Part shown: one piece after another, positions 23,314-31,032 of the stretch
Numbering within the stretch: position 1 is the stretch's first letter
How the letters are laid out: each line of letters opens with the position of its first letter
DNA from: Aliishimia ponticola
GTDB lineage: Bacteria > Pseudomonadota > Alphaproteobacteria > Rhodobacterales > Rhodobacteraceae
Assembly (NCBI RefSeq): GCF_004803475.1
Contig: NZ_SRKY01000008.1
Span: forward strand, 1-34,397
Direction of reading: 5' to 3'
Length of the DNA stretch: 34,397 bases
Notes under the pieces: model-generated
Told to the model about the DNA's origin: nothing
The model's database searches: none
The model's input: the letters and a program-made list of their open reading frames with translations, nothing else
Position numbers and translations under genes: made by a program

Positions 23314-23349
23314 ATGTGGGGCAGAGAATCACGCCGCCCTGCCCCACAT
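23314..23349. repeat. Perfect 11-bp inverted repeat
   Basis: ATGTGGGGCAG at 23314-23324 and its exact reverse complement at 23339-23349, with a 14-base loop. No T tract on either side. It could be an RNA hairpin on either strand or an operator. Confidence 0.7.
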
Positions 23350-23377
23350 CGCGATGTCGCTGCCATGTTGCGTCAGG

Positions 23378-23416
23378 GCCTTACGTGGAGGGCGAATGGA
23401 TCGTCCATTGTAGGCC
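23378..23416. repeat. Compound inverted repeat
   Basis: Outer arms GGCCTTAC (23378-23385) and GTAGGCC (23410-23416) pair with one bulged base around an inner perfect AATGGA / TCCATT repeat (23395-23400 with 23404-23409, three-base loop). It is a plausible folded RNA element; function unknown. Confidence 0.5.
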
Positions 23417-23503
23417 GCAGTGAAAGAGAACTTTCGCCTGTTTACGCATCCGCGCCTCAGCCAGGTCCAACGCTACATGATCGCGGCGAGGCTTGCGGGC
23501 CCC

Positions 23504-24799
23504 TCAGCCCGCGTTGTGATCCCGGCGAAGGTCGCGTGCGTCAAGATGGGCGTACCACCGGGTCATCAGACTGGCGGCACGGCCCGAAAAAGGTTTGAAC
23601 GGAACCGGATGGAAAGGCAGATCGTCGAACGCGGTATCACTGCCTTTCTCCTGCAATATCTTACGGGCGAGCTTCATTCCGAAATATATGCTGCGCGTCA
23701 CCCCCGACCCACAATAGCCCCCGGCCAGCCATACGCCGTCTTCAAAGCCCACATGCGGGCTGTGATCAGGGGTGTAGGCGACATTGCCCGACCAGACATG
23801 GGTAAACTGGACATCGGGCAGTTGAGGGAAAACCCGCTGGACTGATCGCGCAAAGGCCTTGCGCTGCGCATCGACCGCACCGCCGGGACGACCGATCCGG
23901 CCGCCAAAGATAAACCTGCGCCCATCCGGGCTGGGACGGAACCACATGAAGACACGCCCGGTTTCCCCGAACATGCGCTTTTTCGGCGTCAGGCTGTCCA
24001 TCAGTTGTGGGGAAAGCGCCTCGGTGGCGACTGCGGCGGTCTGGATGGCGACGATACGACGATGCATCGCCGGGGTGCGCGCATCCGCATAGGCGTTTGT
24101 CGCCACTACGACCTGTGTCGCGGTAACCGCGCCCTGCGCCGTTTGCAGCGTGGTTTCCGTGCCGTCGCGGCGCATCGCGGACACCGGGCAGTGCGCCACG
24201 ATCTTGACCCCGGCTGCCCGCGCGGCCTGCGCCAAGGCGACAAGCAGCTTGCGCGGATGTATCCCGCCGTCACGCTGATAGACCGCACCGCCTCGGTAAA
24301 ACGTGCTGCCGATCTCCTGGCTCTGCTCTGCGCGGGGCACCATGGCGACGGGCAGCCCGATATTGCGCGACAACCAGTCCGTTTCGCGCCCCATCGCATC
24401 GTAATCGGCGACCGTGCGCGCACCGCGAAAGCGGCCCCGCATTTGCAGGTCACACTCCAACGCATTTTCGGCCACGAAATCTTCGAAGTAATCGAGAGCA
24501 TGGATACCTTCACGCATGATCGTCAAGGTCTTCGCCTCGCCATAGCGCGCAATCAAACCGGCCGAACCAAGCTTGTGAAAGCTCGGACCGACCATCCCGC
24601 CATTGCGAGAGGAGCACCCGGCCCCGATCCCGCCCGCCTCGAACACGACGACATGGCGCCCGGCCCGCGCAAGGTGCAGCGCGACGCTCAACCCCGTATA
24701 GCCAGCGCCAATTACCGCGATATCCGTCCGATCCGGGGCTTTCTCTTGCTCGGCCTCGGCCGGATCGTCGGCTTGCCAGTATATCTGTTCAACCGACAT
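23504..24799 (-). CDS. FAD-dependent oxidoreductase, DAO family (PuuB-like)
   Basis: Predicted flavoenzyme oxidising an amine or D-amino acid, 431 aa. The Rossmann motif IAVIGAGYTGLSVALHLA is at residues 27-44 with E54 as the ribose-binding acid, followed by GCSSRNGGMVGPS (61-73), a block typical of gamma-glutamylputrescine oxidase-like members. The C-terminal region has VWSGNVAYTPDHSPHVG and WLAGGYCGSGVTRS, the second FAD contact. The ATG at 24799 (MSVEQIYWQ) was chosen over the upstream open frame because it follows the DUF1028 stop by only 4 bases and fits the family N terminus. It is the last gene of the importer operon. The exact substrate is open; a primary amine, N-methyl compound or D-amino acid would all suit the fold. 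Confidence 0.87.
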   Translation of the reverse strand: MSVEQIYWQADDPAEAEQEKAPDRTDIAVIGAGYTGLSVALHLARAGRHVVVFEAGGIGAGCSSRNGGMVGPSFHKLGSAGLIARYGEAKTLTIMREGIHALDYFEDFVAENALECDLQMRGRFRGARTVADYDAMGRETDWLSRNIGLPVAMVPRAEQSQEIGSTFYRGGAVYQRDGGIHPRKLLVALAQAARAAGVKIVAHCPVSAMRRDGTETTLQTAQGAVTATQVVVATNAYADARTPAMHRRIVAIQTAAVATEALSPQLMDSLTPKKRMFGETGRVFMWFRPSPDGRRFIFGGRIGRPGGAVDAQRKAFARSVQRVFPQLPDVQFTHVWSGNVAYTPDHSPHVGFEDGVWLAGGYCGSGVTRSIYFGMKLARKILQEKGSDTAFDDLPFHPVPFKPFSGRAASLMTRWYAHLDARDLRRDHNAG

Positions 24800-24803
24800 G
24801 GCC

Positions 24804-25565
24804 TTAGTCCCGCAAGGTCCATCGATCGCGGTGCTGCGCTGTCGGGAACCGCGCCTGCAGACCCAGTTCCTCAATCCGCTCGATGCTCGCCTCGAACAGG
24901 CTGCGCATCACGGGAATCCCTTCGGGGGCCAAGGCGACATTGCGCAGGATTTCGGCCCGGTCGGCATAGGCGTCCACCAGCGCACGCAGGTCTTCAACCG
25001 CAGTACATTCGGACATGTCGATGCGCAGGTCCATCGCGTCGATCCCGTGCTCTCCGGTCACGCGCACCGCCGCAGATCGCAACGGCCCGACGATTTCGCC
25101 GCCCCCGTCACGCCCGGCTTCGAGCGCTTGCATCAGTCGCTCGCCCAGCGGCAGGCCTGGGTCGCGGGCAAAGGCCGCAGCCATCTTTCGGGTCACGGTC
25201 TCATTCGCCAGAATATTGCCCAGGGCCAGGCAGTCTTTCTCGGTGCTGTGGGTATAGATCGAATACATGCGGCGCCCGTGATAGGCCGCCGCGTGACCTT
25301 TCGCATCCAGCGCCCCGATCTGCCGCCATTCGATGTCCTTGGTCGAGTTGCACACCGCCGTCACCGTGTCTTGGGCGCTTTTCCCCTCTGCCAGAAGAGA
25401 GATGCCAAGATCGCCCAAACGACTATCCGTCCGGTGTTGCGACAGCATTGCGCCTTTCCCGTGCAGCAACCGTACACACCGTGCGCCAACGGCAAGGTCA
25501 GACGTGGTAATCGCCGCGCCAAATGCGCCGGTGCGGGCGCAGCGCCCTATGATCGAAAACGTCAT
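24804..25565 (-). CDS. DUF1028 family protein, copy A
   Basis: 253-aa protein of the DUF1028 family, whose biochemical role is not established; I recall it being grouped with N-terminal-nucleophile (Ntn) hydrolases. It begins MTFSIIGRCARTGAFGAAIT, so removal of Met would expose Thr2, the position of an Ntn nucleophile. Shared family blocks are TTSDLAVGARC, SQHRTDSRLG, EWRQIGALD, CLALGNIL and DLRIDMS. It lies 18 bases after the amidohydrolase gene and 4 bases before the oxidoreductase gene, so it is part of the same operon. The paralogue at 32975-33643 shares the same blocks. Copy A has a longer C terminus (about 30 residues). Confidence 0.9.
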   Translation of the reverse strand: MTFSIIGRCARTGAFGAAITTSDLAVGARCVRLLHGKGAMLSQHRTDSRLGDLGISLLAEGKSAQDTVTAVCNSTKDIEWRQIGALDAKGHAAAYHGRRMYSIYTHSTEKDCLALGNILANETVTRKMAAAFARDPGLPLGERLMQALEAGRDGGGEIVGPLRSAAVRVTGEHGIDAMDLRIDMSECTAVEDLRALVDAYADRAEILRNVALAPEGIPVMRSLFEASIERIEELGLQARFPTAQHRDRWTLRD

Positions 25566-25583
25566 GTCAGTATTCCCTAATCG

Positions 25584-26951
25584 TTAGCAGGCGTCAGTGG
25601 CAGGCAAAGGCACGCCCCGGTCTTCGGCGCTGAACCGCTGCCACATTGCTTCGGTCGCTTGCTGCGCTTCGACCACAGCGGCGCGTTCGTCGATCGTGGT
25701 CAGAGCGCCGTCCCGCATCAGGAACCGCCCATCGACCATCGTGTCCGTCACCGTGCCGGGATGCCCGTAATGCACAAGGTTCGACACCAGCGACACGCGC
25801 GGGTTCAGCGCAGGCGCATACAGGTTGAACATCGCCAGATCGGCCTTTTGTCCCACCCCGATACTGCCAATATCCGGCCGGTCCAGCGCCTTGGCCGCGT
25901 TCAGCGTGGCATAGTTGAACACCTGCCCCGGCGTCGGCGTGACAGAGCGCTGATAGGCCCCGCGATGCAATGTCAGCGCCATTTTCATGGCGTGGAACAT
26001 ATCCTCGGTCATGTTGTCGGTGCCCAGAACGATCTTGACCCCTTGATCCAGAATTGCGCGCATCGGCAGGGGATGCGGGCCCTTGGCCGACATCGACGCC
26101 GGGCAATGGCCCAGCCACGTGCCCGTGTCTGCCAGCCGCGCCACGTCGCTTTCGGTGCAGAAGGTCCAATGCACCGCGATCAGGTCATCGCCCAGAAAAC
26201 CATTCTGATCGAGATACTCGGTCGAGGTGCAACCATGCAGTGCTTCAACCTGCTCTTTCTCGCTGATGATCTGGCTCAGATGAACCGTTCGGCGCAGGCC
26301 ATGTTTGCGCGCCAGAGCCTTGAGCTGCCCCAGCATCCAAGGGCTGCAATTGTCCGGCGCATGGGCAGCGATCATCACGCGCACCCGGTCATCCTCGGCC
26401 CCGTGAAAGCGGTCGATCAGGGCCTCGGTGCGATCAAGGAAGGTCTGCCCGAAATCGCGGTCAAAGCGGTAGGTGCCGCTGCCGACCTCTGTCGTCACCG
26501 CATCTGCGCAGCTTTCCGCCAGCCACAGCCGCATCCCACTGTCGATCATGGCGGGGGCGTAATCGGCCACGTGACGCAGCGGATCGACCATCGTCGTCGT
26601 GCCGGACCGGATCGCCTCGGCGCAGGCGAGCCGCGCGATGGCGGCACGCTCCTCCGGCTCCAGCAGATAGGAGGCGGGCACCATGTACTGATAGACGAGA
26701 TTGCCTTCGATATCCTCGACCGTGCCGCGCAGGACCAGCAAAACCGAATGGGTGTGGGCGTTGATAAACCCCGGCGAAATCAGCTTGCCCGACATATCAA
26801 CCGGTTCGAACCCGTCGAAGTCAGTACCCTCCAGCGTTTCCGGCAAGGCGACGATGCGGCTGCCTTCGATGGCGATATGGCCGCAGCGCAGTTCAGGCAA
26901 CCCGCTGTCATGGCTGATATAGGTCGCGTTTTTCAGAAGAAGCCGGGTCAT
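25584..26951 (-). CDS. Amidohydrolase superfamily metal-dependent hydrolase (MTA/SAH deaminase, triazine hydrolase group)
   Basis: Cytoplasmic (beta/alpha)8 hydrolase, 455 aa, related to the deaminase/chlorohydrolase group that acts on C-N bonds in rings. Metal ligands visible are H66 and H68 (FINAHTHS), H224 (TVHLSQ) and D312 (GTDNM); H261 (AVHWTF) is the conserved histidine after strand 6. In this group H224 normally begins H-x-x-E, but here residue 227 is Gln, so the usual catalytic glutamate is missing. The C terminus returns to the N-terminal beta-sandwich domain (GQKADLAMFNL, VDGRFLMRDG). Its ATG overlaps the preceding permease stop by four bases (ATGA). It is in one operon with the importer, so it probably acts on the imported compound. 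Confidence 0.88.
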   Translation of the reverse strand: MTRLLLKNATYISHDSGLPELRCGHIAIEGSRIVALPETLEGTDFDGFEPVDMSGKLISPGFINAHTHSVLLVLRGTVEDIEGNLVYQYMVPASYLLEPEERAAIARLACAEAIRSGTTTMVDPLRHVADYAPAMIDSGMRLWLAESCADAVTTEVGSGTYRFDRDFGQTFLDRTEALIDRFHGAEDDRVRVMIAAHAPDNCSPWMLGQLKALARKHGLRRTVHLSQIISEKEQVEALHGCTSTEYLDQNGFLGDDLIAVHWTFCTESDVARLADTGTWLGHCPASMSAKGPHPLPMRAILDQGVKIVLGTDNMTEDMFHAMKMALTLHRGAYQRSVTPTPGQVFNYATLNAAKALDRPDIGSIGVGQKADLAMFNLYAPALNPRVSLVSNLVHYGHPGTVTDTMVDGRFLMRDGALTTIDERAAVVEAQQATEAMWQRFSAEDRGVPLPATDAC

Positions 26952-27721
26952 GATCTGCGCAGAACCCCGATGGCCGTGGCGATAAGCGTCAAGGCGATCA
27001 GCAAGGTCGCGACGGCGGCGATCGTCGGGTCGATATTGTCCTGAATACCCTCCCAGATCATCTTGGGCAGGGTTTGCACATTCCGCACGGTGATGAACAG
27101 CACGCCCACGATCTCGTCAAAGCTGACGATAAAGGCAAAGATGAACCCGGTGGCGATGCCGGGGCGCGCGGCGGGCACGACAACGGCCCAGACCGTTTGC
27201 ATGACCGAGGCCCCAAGGCTGCGCGCCGCCCGTGGCAGGTTGCGGTCCAGATTGCTCAGCGCGGCAAAGACCGAAATCGACACATAGGGCAGCGCCAGCA
27301 AGGTATGGGCAAGGATGACGCCGAAATGCGTGTCGATCAGGCCCAGCTTGACCCAAAAGCGGTAGAACCCCAGCGACTGCACGACCGGCGGCACCAGGAT
27401 CGGTGTAATCAGGACCCAGCGCGCCACCATCGCCGCCCGGTCCGACAGGAACCAGCACCCGATGGCGAAGGCCGTCCCCAGAACCGAGGCGCAGGTTGCC
27501 ACCACCAGCCCGACCCAAACGCTTGTCCACGTCGCGCCAAGCCAGTCGGGGTCGGTGAAGTAGTTGGCGTAATGCTGAAGCGACAGCGCCTCTTTGGGCA
27601 GCCCGATATAGCTCGTATCGGTGAACGAAATCGGCAGGACGACAAGGATCGGCAGGACCAGAAAGGCGATGACCAACCACGCGCCGGTCTGAAAGAAAAT
27701 CCGAAAGGCAGACACTTGCAT
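26948..27721 (-). CDS. ABC transporter permease, PotC-like
   Basis: Inner-membrane permease of a polyamine/opine-type ABC importer, 257 aa with about six transmembrane helices. The EAA loop that docks the ATPase is visible as RAARSLGASVMQTVWAVVVP, and the segment before it, LALPYVSISVFAALSNLDRN, is typical of PotC. The ATG at 27721 overlaps the stop of the other permease (TGATG); a GTG one codon earlier (27724) is an alternative. It ends in a 4-base overlap with the amidohydrolase start. Tight overlaps imply translational coupling across both permeases and the hydrolase. Confidence 0.9.
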   Translation of the reverse strand: MQVSAFRIFFQTGAWLVIAFLVLPILVVLPISFTDTSYIGLPKEALSLQHYANYFTDPDWLGATWTSVWVGLVVATCASVLGTAFAIGCWFLSDRAAMVARWVLITPILVPPVVQSLGFYRFWVKLGLIDTHFGVILAHTLLALPYVSISVFAALSNLDRNLPRAARSLGASVMQTVWAVVVPAARPGIATGFIFAFIVSFDEIVGVLFITVRNVQTLPKMIWEGIQDNIDPTIAAVATLLIALTLIATAIGVLRRS

Positions 27722-28563
27722 CACTTACGCTCCAACAAGGTGGCGCGCAGGTTCACGAACCGCGCCGAGATCAGCAGGACAAGGGCCGTCGCTACCAGCA
27801 GCGCGACAGACAGGGCCGAGCCAAGACCCCAGTTCAGGAATTCCTGAATCTGATAGGTGATGTATTCGGAGATCATCAGAACGCGCCCGCCGCCCAGCAG
27901 CGCGGGCGTCACGAAGAACCCGAGCGACAGAACGAATACAAGCAGCGCCCCGGAAAGCACGCCGGGCAGCGTCTGCGGGAAATAAACTTGCCGGAAGCTG
28001 GTCCATTCACTGGCACCAAGGCTGCGCGCGGCTTGGACATAGATCCCCGAAATGCCGCGCATATTCGTAAGCATGGGCAGCACCGCGAAAGGCAACATGA
28101 CGTGGATCATCGCGATCAACACGCCCAGTTCATTATGCATCAGACGCAGCGGACGCTCGATCATGCCCGCATGGATCAGCGCGTCATTCACCAGACCGGA
28201 GCGGCCCAGAAGTACGATCCAGCTGAACGAGCGGATCAGCACGGAAACCCAGAATGGCAAAATCACCAGTGCCACCATCAGCGGCGTCAGGCGGGTGGCG
28301 AAATTGCTGATCGCATAGGCCACGATGTAGCCAAGGATCAGGCAACCCACCGTGGTTATCGCGGCCACGCGGAACGTAATCACGAAGCTGGTCTTCACCG
28401 CGTTGGACCCAGCCATCTTGACGAAGTTTCCCACCCCGGTTTCGGGCTCTGTGAAGGCGATTTCCCAGATGCCCAGCACAGGCAGGATGTAGAAACACAC
28501 CATGATCGACAGCGCCGGAAGAACCAGCATCCAGTAACTGACCTTTTCGTGGACCCGCGGCAT
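27721..28563 (-). CDS. ABC transporter permease, PotB-like
   Basis: Second membrane subunit of the importer, 280 aa, about six helices. The first helix (YWMLVLPALSIMVCFYILPV) is followed by a long first periplasmic loop, as in PotB. The EAA loop is QAARSLGASEWTSFRQVYFP near residues 177-196. GGGGGCGG serves as ribosome-binding site just before the ATG at 28563. It follows the binding-protein gene by about 80 bases, a gap filled by a strong hairpin, and its stop overlaps the next permease start. Confidence 0.9.
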   Translation of the reverse strand: MPRVHEKVSYWMLVLPALSIMVCFYILPVLGIWEIAFTEPETGVGNFVKMAGSNAVKTSFVITFRVAAITTVGCLILGYIVAYAISNFATRLTPLMVALVILPFWVSVLIRSFSWIVLLGRSGLVNDALIHAGMIERPLRLMHNELGVLIAMIHVMLPFAVLPMLTNMRGISGIYVQAARSLGASEWTSFRQVYFPQTLPGVLSGALLVFVLSLGFFVTPALLGGGRVLMISEYITYQIQEFLNWGLGSALSVALLVATALVLLISARFVNLRATLLERK

Positions 28564-28598
28564 TCCGCCCCCTGATGGATTTGACTTCTGATTGGTTC

Positions 28599-28631
28599 GA
28601 CGGGCCCGCCACCAAGGCAGGCAGGCCCGTC
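28599..28631 (-). promoter_or_regulatory. Intercistronic hairpin between binding-protein and permease genes
   Basis: Perfect 8-bp GC-rich stem GACGGGCC/GGCCCGTC (28599-28606 with 28624-28631) with a possible smaller stem inside the loop, 11 bases after the binding-protein stop. No T tract follows. Such stems after solute-binding protein genes often stabilise the upstream mRNA and give excess binding protein over permease; that role is inferred. Confidence 0.65.
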
Positions 28632-28642
28632 CCGAAAGCGCG

Positions 28643-29776
28643 TTAGTTGATCAACGCGTCCACATACATTTCTTCGGCCGAAACCTGGTTCTTCGCATAC
28701 CATTCGTCATTGTAGATGATCTGCGTCGCCAGGTTTTCAGGGCTCGACGGGTTGAACGGCGCCAATTCGGCGGGGACCAATGCGGCGGCCTCCGGGTTGA
28801 TCGGGCCAGAGCCGATTTTCTCCAGCCATTCGACCTGAAGTTCCGGTTTTTGACCATGGGCGATGAATTTCATCACCTCGTCCTTGCCCACCGGGTTGCC
28901 CTTGGGCACGACCCAGATACCCGGCGCGATGACACCGCCGTTAAAGCTGACGTTGAACGTGCCTTCTTCCATCTGGTCCTTCAGAAGATGCGCGCGGGTG
29001 GACCAGATATTGCCAATTGCGACCTCTTCCTGAAGGAACAGGTTCTGGCTGTCGCTGCCCGACCCCCAGACGATGATGTTTTCGCGCAACTCACGGAACT
29101 TGGCGATCGAGGCTTTGATGCCGTCTTCGGTGCCGAGCGCGTCATAGACCTCTGCCAAGGGGACGCCGCGCGCCTGTGTGGCGCTTTCAAGCTGACCGCG
29201 CACCGATTTGCGGAATGTACGCATGCCCGGGAAATCCTTGACGTTCCAGACATCTTCCCAAGTCTGGGGGACGGCTCCACCCAAAAGCTTGGGGTTCGTG
29301 GCCAGCACATAGGAATAGACGTAGTTGCCGACACCGTTGTTATAGGCCGTGCCTTCCAGAACCTTGGACTTGTCGACGATGCTATAGTCGATCGCCTCGG
29401 TCATGCCTTGCTGTTCCAGAATGATCGCCGAACCCGCGCCGCTGTCGCACAGATCCCAGACCACCGCGCCACTTTCCACCATGGCGCGGATCTTGCCCGC
29501 CGACGGGCCGGAACCATCGACCGTCACCTTGATCCCGGTTTCGGCGGTATAGGTGTCGCACAGAACTTCCTGCAGGATGTCCGCAGCGGCCCCGCCCCAG
29601 TTCACCACGATGATTTCCTTGGTCTGTGCCATTGCGCGCTGGCCGAACGCGGGCAGAACACCCAGCGCCCCCATTGCGGCAATGAAACCGCGCCGGGTGA
29701 GACGCCCTTGCTTGTAACGCTCAACCGCCAGTTCGGCGATGTCGCGTTTGGCTTCAAAATCGGTTGTGTCAGTCAT
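28643..29776 (-). CDS. ABC transporter substrate-binding protein, PotD-like, Tat-type signal
   Basis: Periplasmic binding protein of the importer, 377 aa. A long N-terminal region ends in a twin-arginine signal, LTRRGFIAAMGALGVLPAFG (about residues 26-45), and cleavage is likely after the A-M-A near residue 50. The mature part has the class II binding-protein pattern of the spermidine/putrescine group: KEIIVVNWGG, YTAETGIKV, NYVYSYVLATNP, PQTWEDVWNVKDFPG and APGIWVVPKGNPV. AAGGAG lies eight bases before the ATG at 29776. Substrate is not predictable beyond a small, probably nitrogen-containing molecule. It lies between the ATPase gene (57-base gap) and the permeases. Confidence 0.92.
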   Translation of the reverse strand: MTDTTDFEAKRDIAELAVERYKQGRLTRRGFIAAMGALGVLPAFGQRAMAQTKEIIVVNWGGAAADILQEVLCDTYTAETGIKVTVDGSGPSAGKIRAMVESGAVVWDLCDSGAGSAIILEQQGMTEAIDYSIVDKSKVLEGTAYNNGVGNYVYSYVLATNPKLLGGAVPQTWEDVWNVKDFPGMRTFRKSVRGQLESATQARGVPLAEVYDALGTEDGIKASIAKFRELRENIIVWGSGSDSQNLFLQEEVAIGNIWSTRAHLLKDQMEEGTFNVSFNGGVIAPGIWVVPKGNPVGKDEVMKFIAHGQKPELQVEWLEKIGSGPINPEAAALVPAELAPFNPSSPENLATQIIYNDEWYAKNQVSAEEMYVDALIN

Positions 29777-29833
29777 GTCTTGTTCTCCTTGTTATGGGAT
29801 ACGGTGACCTTGTCGGTTCCCTGTCACTCTTGA

Positions 29834-30904
29834 TTATGCGGGGGCCAGGACGACCGGCGCATCGGCATCCCAACCGATGCTGACCTGCAATCCGGGCGTT
29901 GGTACGATGTCGGTCTTCCAAGTGGGGCGCGAAATCAGCAACTCCTCGCCGCCCTCGCGCATCACCAGCACTTGGCACCGCTCGCCAAGGTAGCTGACCT
30001 GCTTGACCGTCGCTGATACGAGTTCTGCGCCCGGCAAGCCCAGCCGCAACCGCTCTGGCCGAAGGGCAAGAGTGATTGTTTCGCCGGTGCGACAAGGTTC
30101 CTGCGTGTTCAAAGTGAACAATGCGCCCTTGGAATCGCACTGATACGCCGGACCGTTTCCTGCAATGACCGCCGCCTCCAAGAAGTTGGACTTGCCCAGA
30201 AAATCGGCCACGAACCGATTGCGCGGCTGGTCATACAACGTGTTGGGATCGCCCTCTTGCTGGATCGCCCCATCCTTGAGGATGACGATACGATCGGACA
30301 TGGACAGCGCCTCGTCCTGATCGTGCGTGACGTAGATGAAAGTGACCCCCAACTTCTGGTGCAGGTCTTTCAACTCCCACTGCAAGTCGGCGCGCAGTTT
30401 CTTATCCAATGCCGAAAGCGGTTCATCCAGCAACAGGATTTGCGGATCGAACGACATCGCACGCGCAAGCGCGATGCGTTGCTGCTGCCCGCCGGACAAC
30501 TGGCTGGGCATGCGATCGGCGAAATCGCTCATCTGCACCATTTCCAACGCTTCGGACACGCGCTTCTTGATTTCGGCGGGGGGTCGTTTGCGGATTTTCA
30601 GCGGAAAGCCGACATTCTCGCGCACGGTCATGGTGGGAAACAGGGCATATCCCTGAAACACCATACCGAAATCACGATGTTCGGGCGGCTTGCCGGTGAT
30701 ATCAGTCGCGCGCAGCGCCAGTGTGCCTTCATCCAGCGCGATGAACCCTGCAATCGCGCTCAGCAACGTGGTTTTACCCGAACCGGACGGCCCCAGAAGG
30801 GTCAGGAACTCGCCCTCGGCAACATCCAGATTTACCCCATCAAGAGCGTTAACAGAGCCATATCGCTTGACCGCGTTTTTGATGGAAAGGATCGGCTCAT
30901 TCAT
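29834..30904 (-). CDS. ABC transporter ATP-binding protein, PotA-like
   Basis: Cytoplasmic ATPase of the importer, 356 aa. Walker A GPSGSGKTT (38-46), Q-loop VFQGYALFP (82-90), signature LSGGQQQR (136-143), Walker B ILLLDEP (156-162) with E161, and H-loop VTHDQDEA (192-199, H194). The C-terminal third is a TOBE-type regulatory domain (ITLALRPERLRLG and following), as in PotA and related importers. First gene of the importer-amidohydrolase-DUF1028-oxidoreductase operon. The ribosome-binding site before the ATG at 30904 is weak. Upstream lies a LysR-type box that overlaps the end of the regulator gene. Confidence 0.94.
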   Translation of the reverse strand: MNEPILSIKNAVKRYGSVNALDGVNLDVAEGEFLTLLGPSGSGKTTLLSAIAGFIALDEGTLALRATDITGKPPEHRDFGMVFQGYALFPTMTVRENVGFPLKIRKRPPAEIKKRVSEALEMVQMSDFADRMPSQLSGGQQQRIALARAMSFDPQILLLDEPLSALDKKLRADLQWELKDLHQKLGVTFIYVTHDQDEALSMSDRIVILKDGAIQQEGDPNTLYDQPRNRFVADFLGKSNFLEAAVIAGNGPAYQCDSKGALFTLNTQEPCRTGETITLALRPERLRLGLPGAELVSATVKQVSYLGERCQVLVMREGGEELLISRPTWKTDIVPTPGLQVSIGWDADAPVVLAPA

Positions 30905-30986
30905 TAGACAAGGTCACCCGCTTAGCTTTGACATGGGGCGGCGAAACTGCCGCTCCGTTGCCTGCAGGTGAGCACGGCCCGAAAAC

Positions 30987-31032
30987 ATTTTGAAATTAAA
31001 AATGCGCCCGCTTCTATATCTTCAGGTTATAG
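30987..31032 (-). promoter_or_regulatory. LysR-type box and candidate promoter of the importer operon
   Basis: On the minus strand CTATAACC at 31032-31025 begins a dyad, ATAAC-N5-GATAT (31016-31030), itself inside the longer perfect dyad CTATA-N9-TATAG (31014-31032). Immediately downstream a poor -35 (AGAAGC, 31010-31015) and a -10 CAAAAT (30987-30992) are spaced by 17 bases, the same geometry as at the divergent operon. A weak -35 next to the box suits activator-dependent transcription. The box overlaps the stop codon of the regulator gene. Confidence 0.55.

Larger units (their letters stand above)
23082..23503. other. Structured intergenic region
   Basis: About 420 bases between the oxidoreductase stop and the hypothetical membrane protein. 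It contains a perfect 11-bp inverted repeat (23314-23324 with 23339-23349) and a compound inverted repeat at 23378-23416. A possible minus-strand -35 TTGACG (23177-23182) has only a poor -10 (TGTCTG, 23154-23159) at 17 bases. Another 6-bp stem (23495-23500 with 23507-23512) straddles the oxidoreductase stop codon. Small open frames on both strands lack protein-like composition and were not called. Confidence 0.55.

Noticed and set aside
23088-23598. Small open frames on both strands of the gap before the oxidoreductase (92 codons minus, 150 codons plus).
   Set aside because: They lack ribosome-binding sites and recognisable motifs, overlap the inverted repeats, and the plus-strand frame runs into the 3' end of the oxidoreductase gene.
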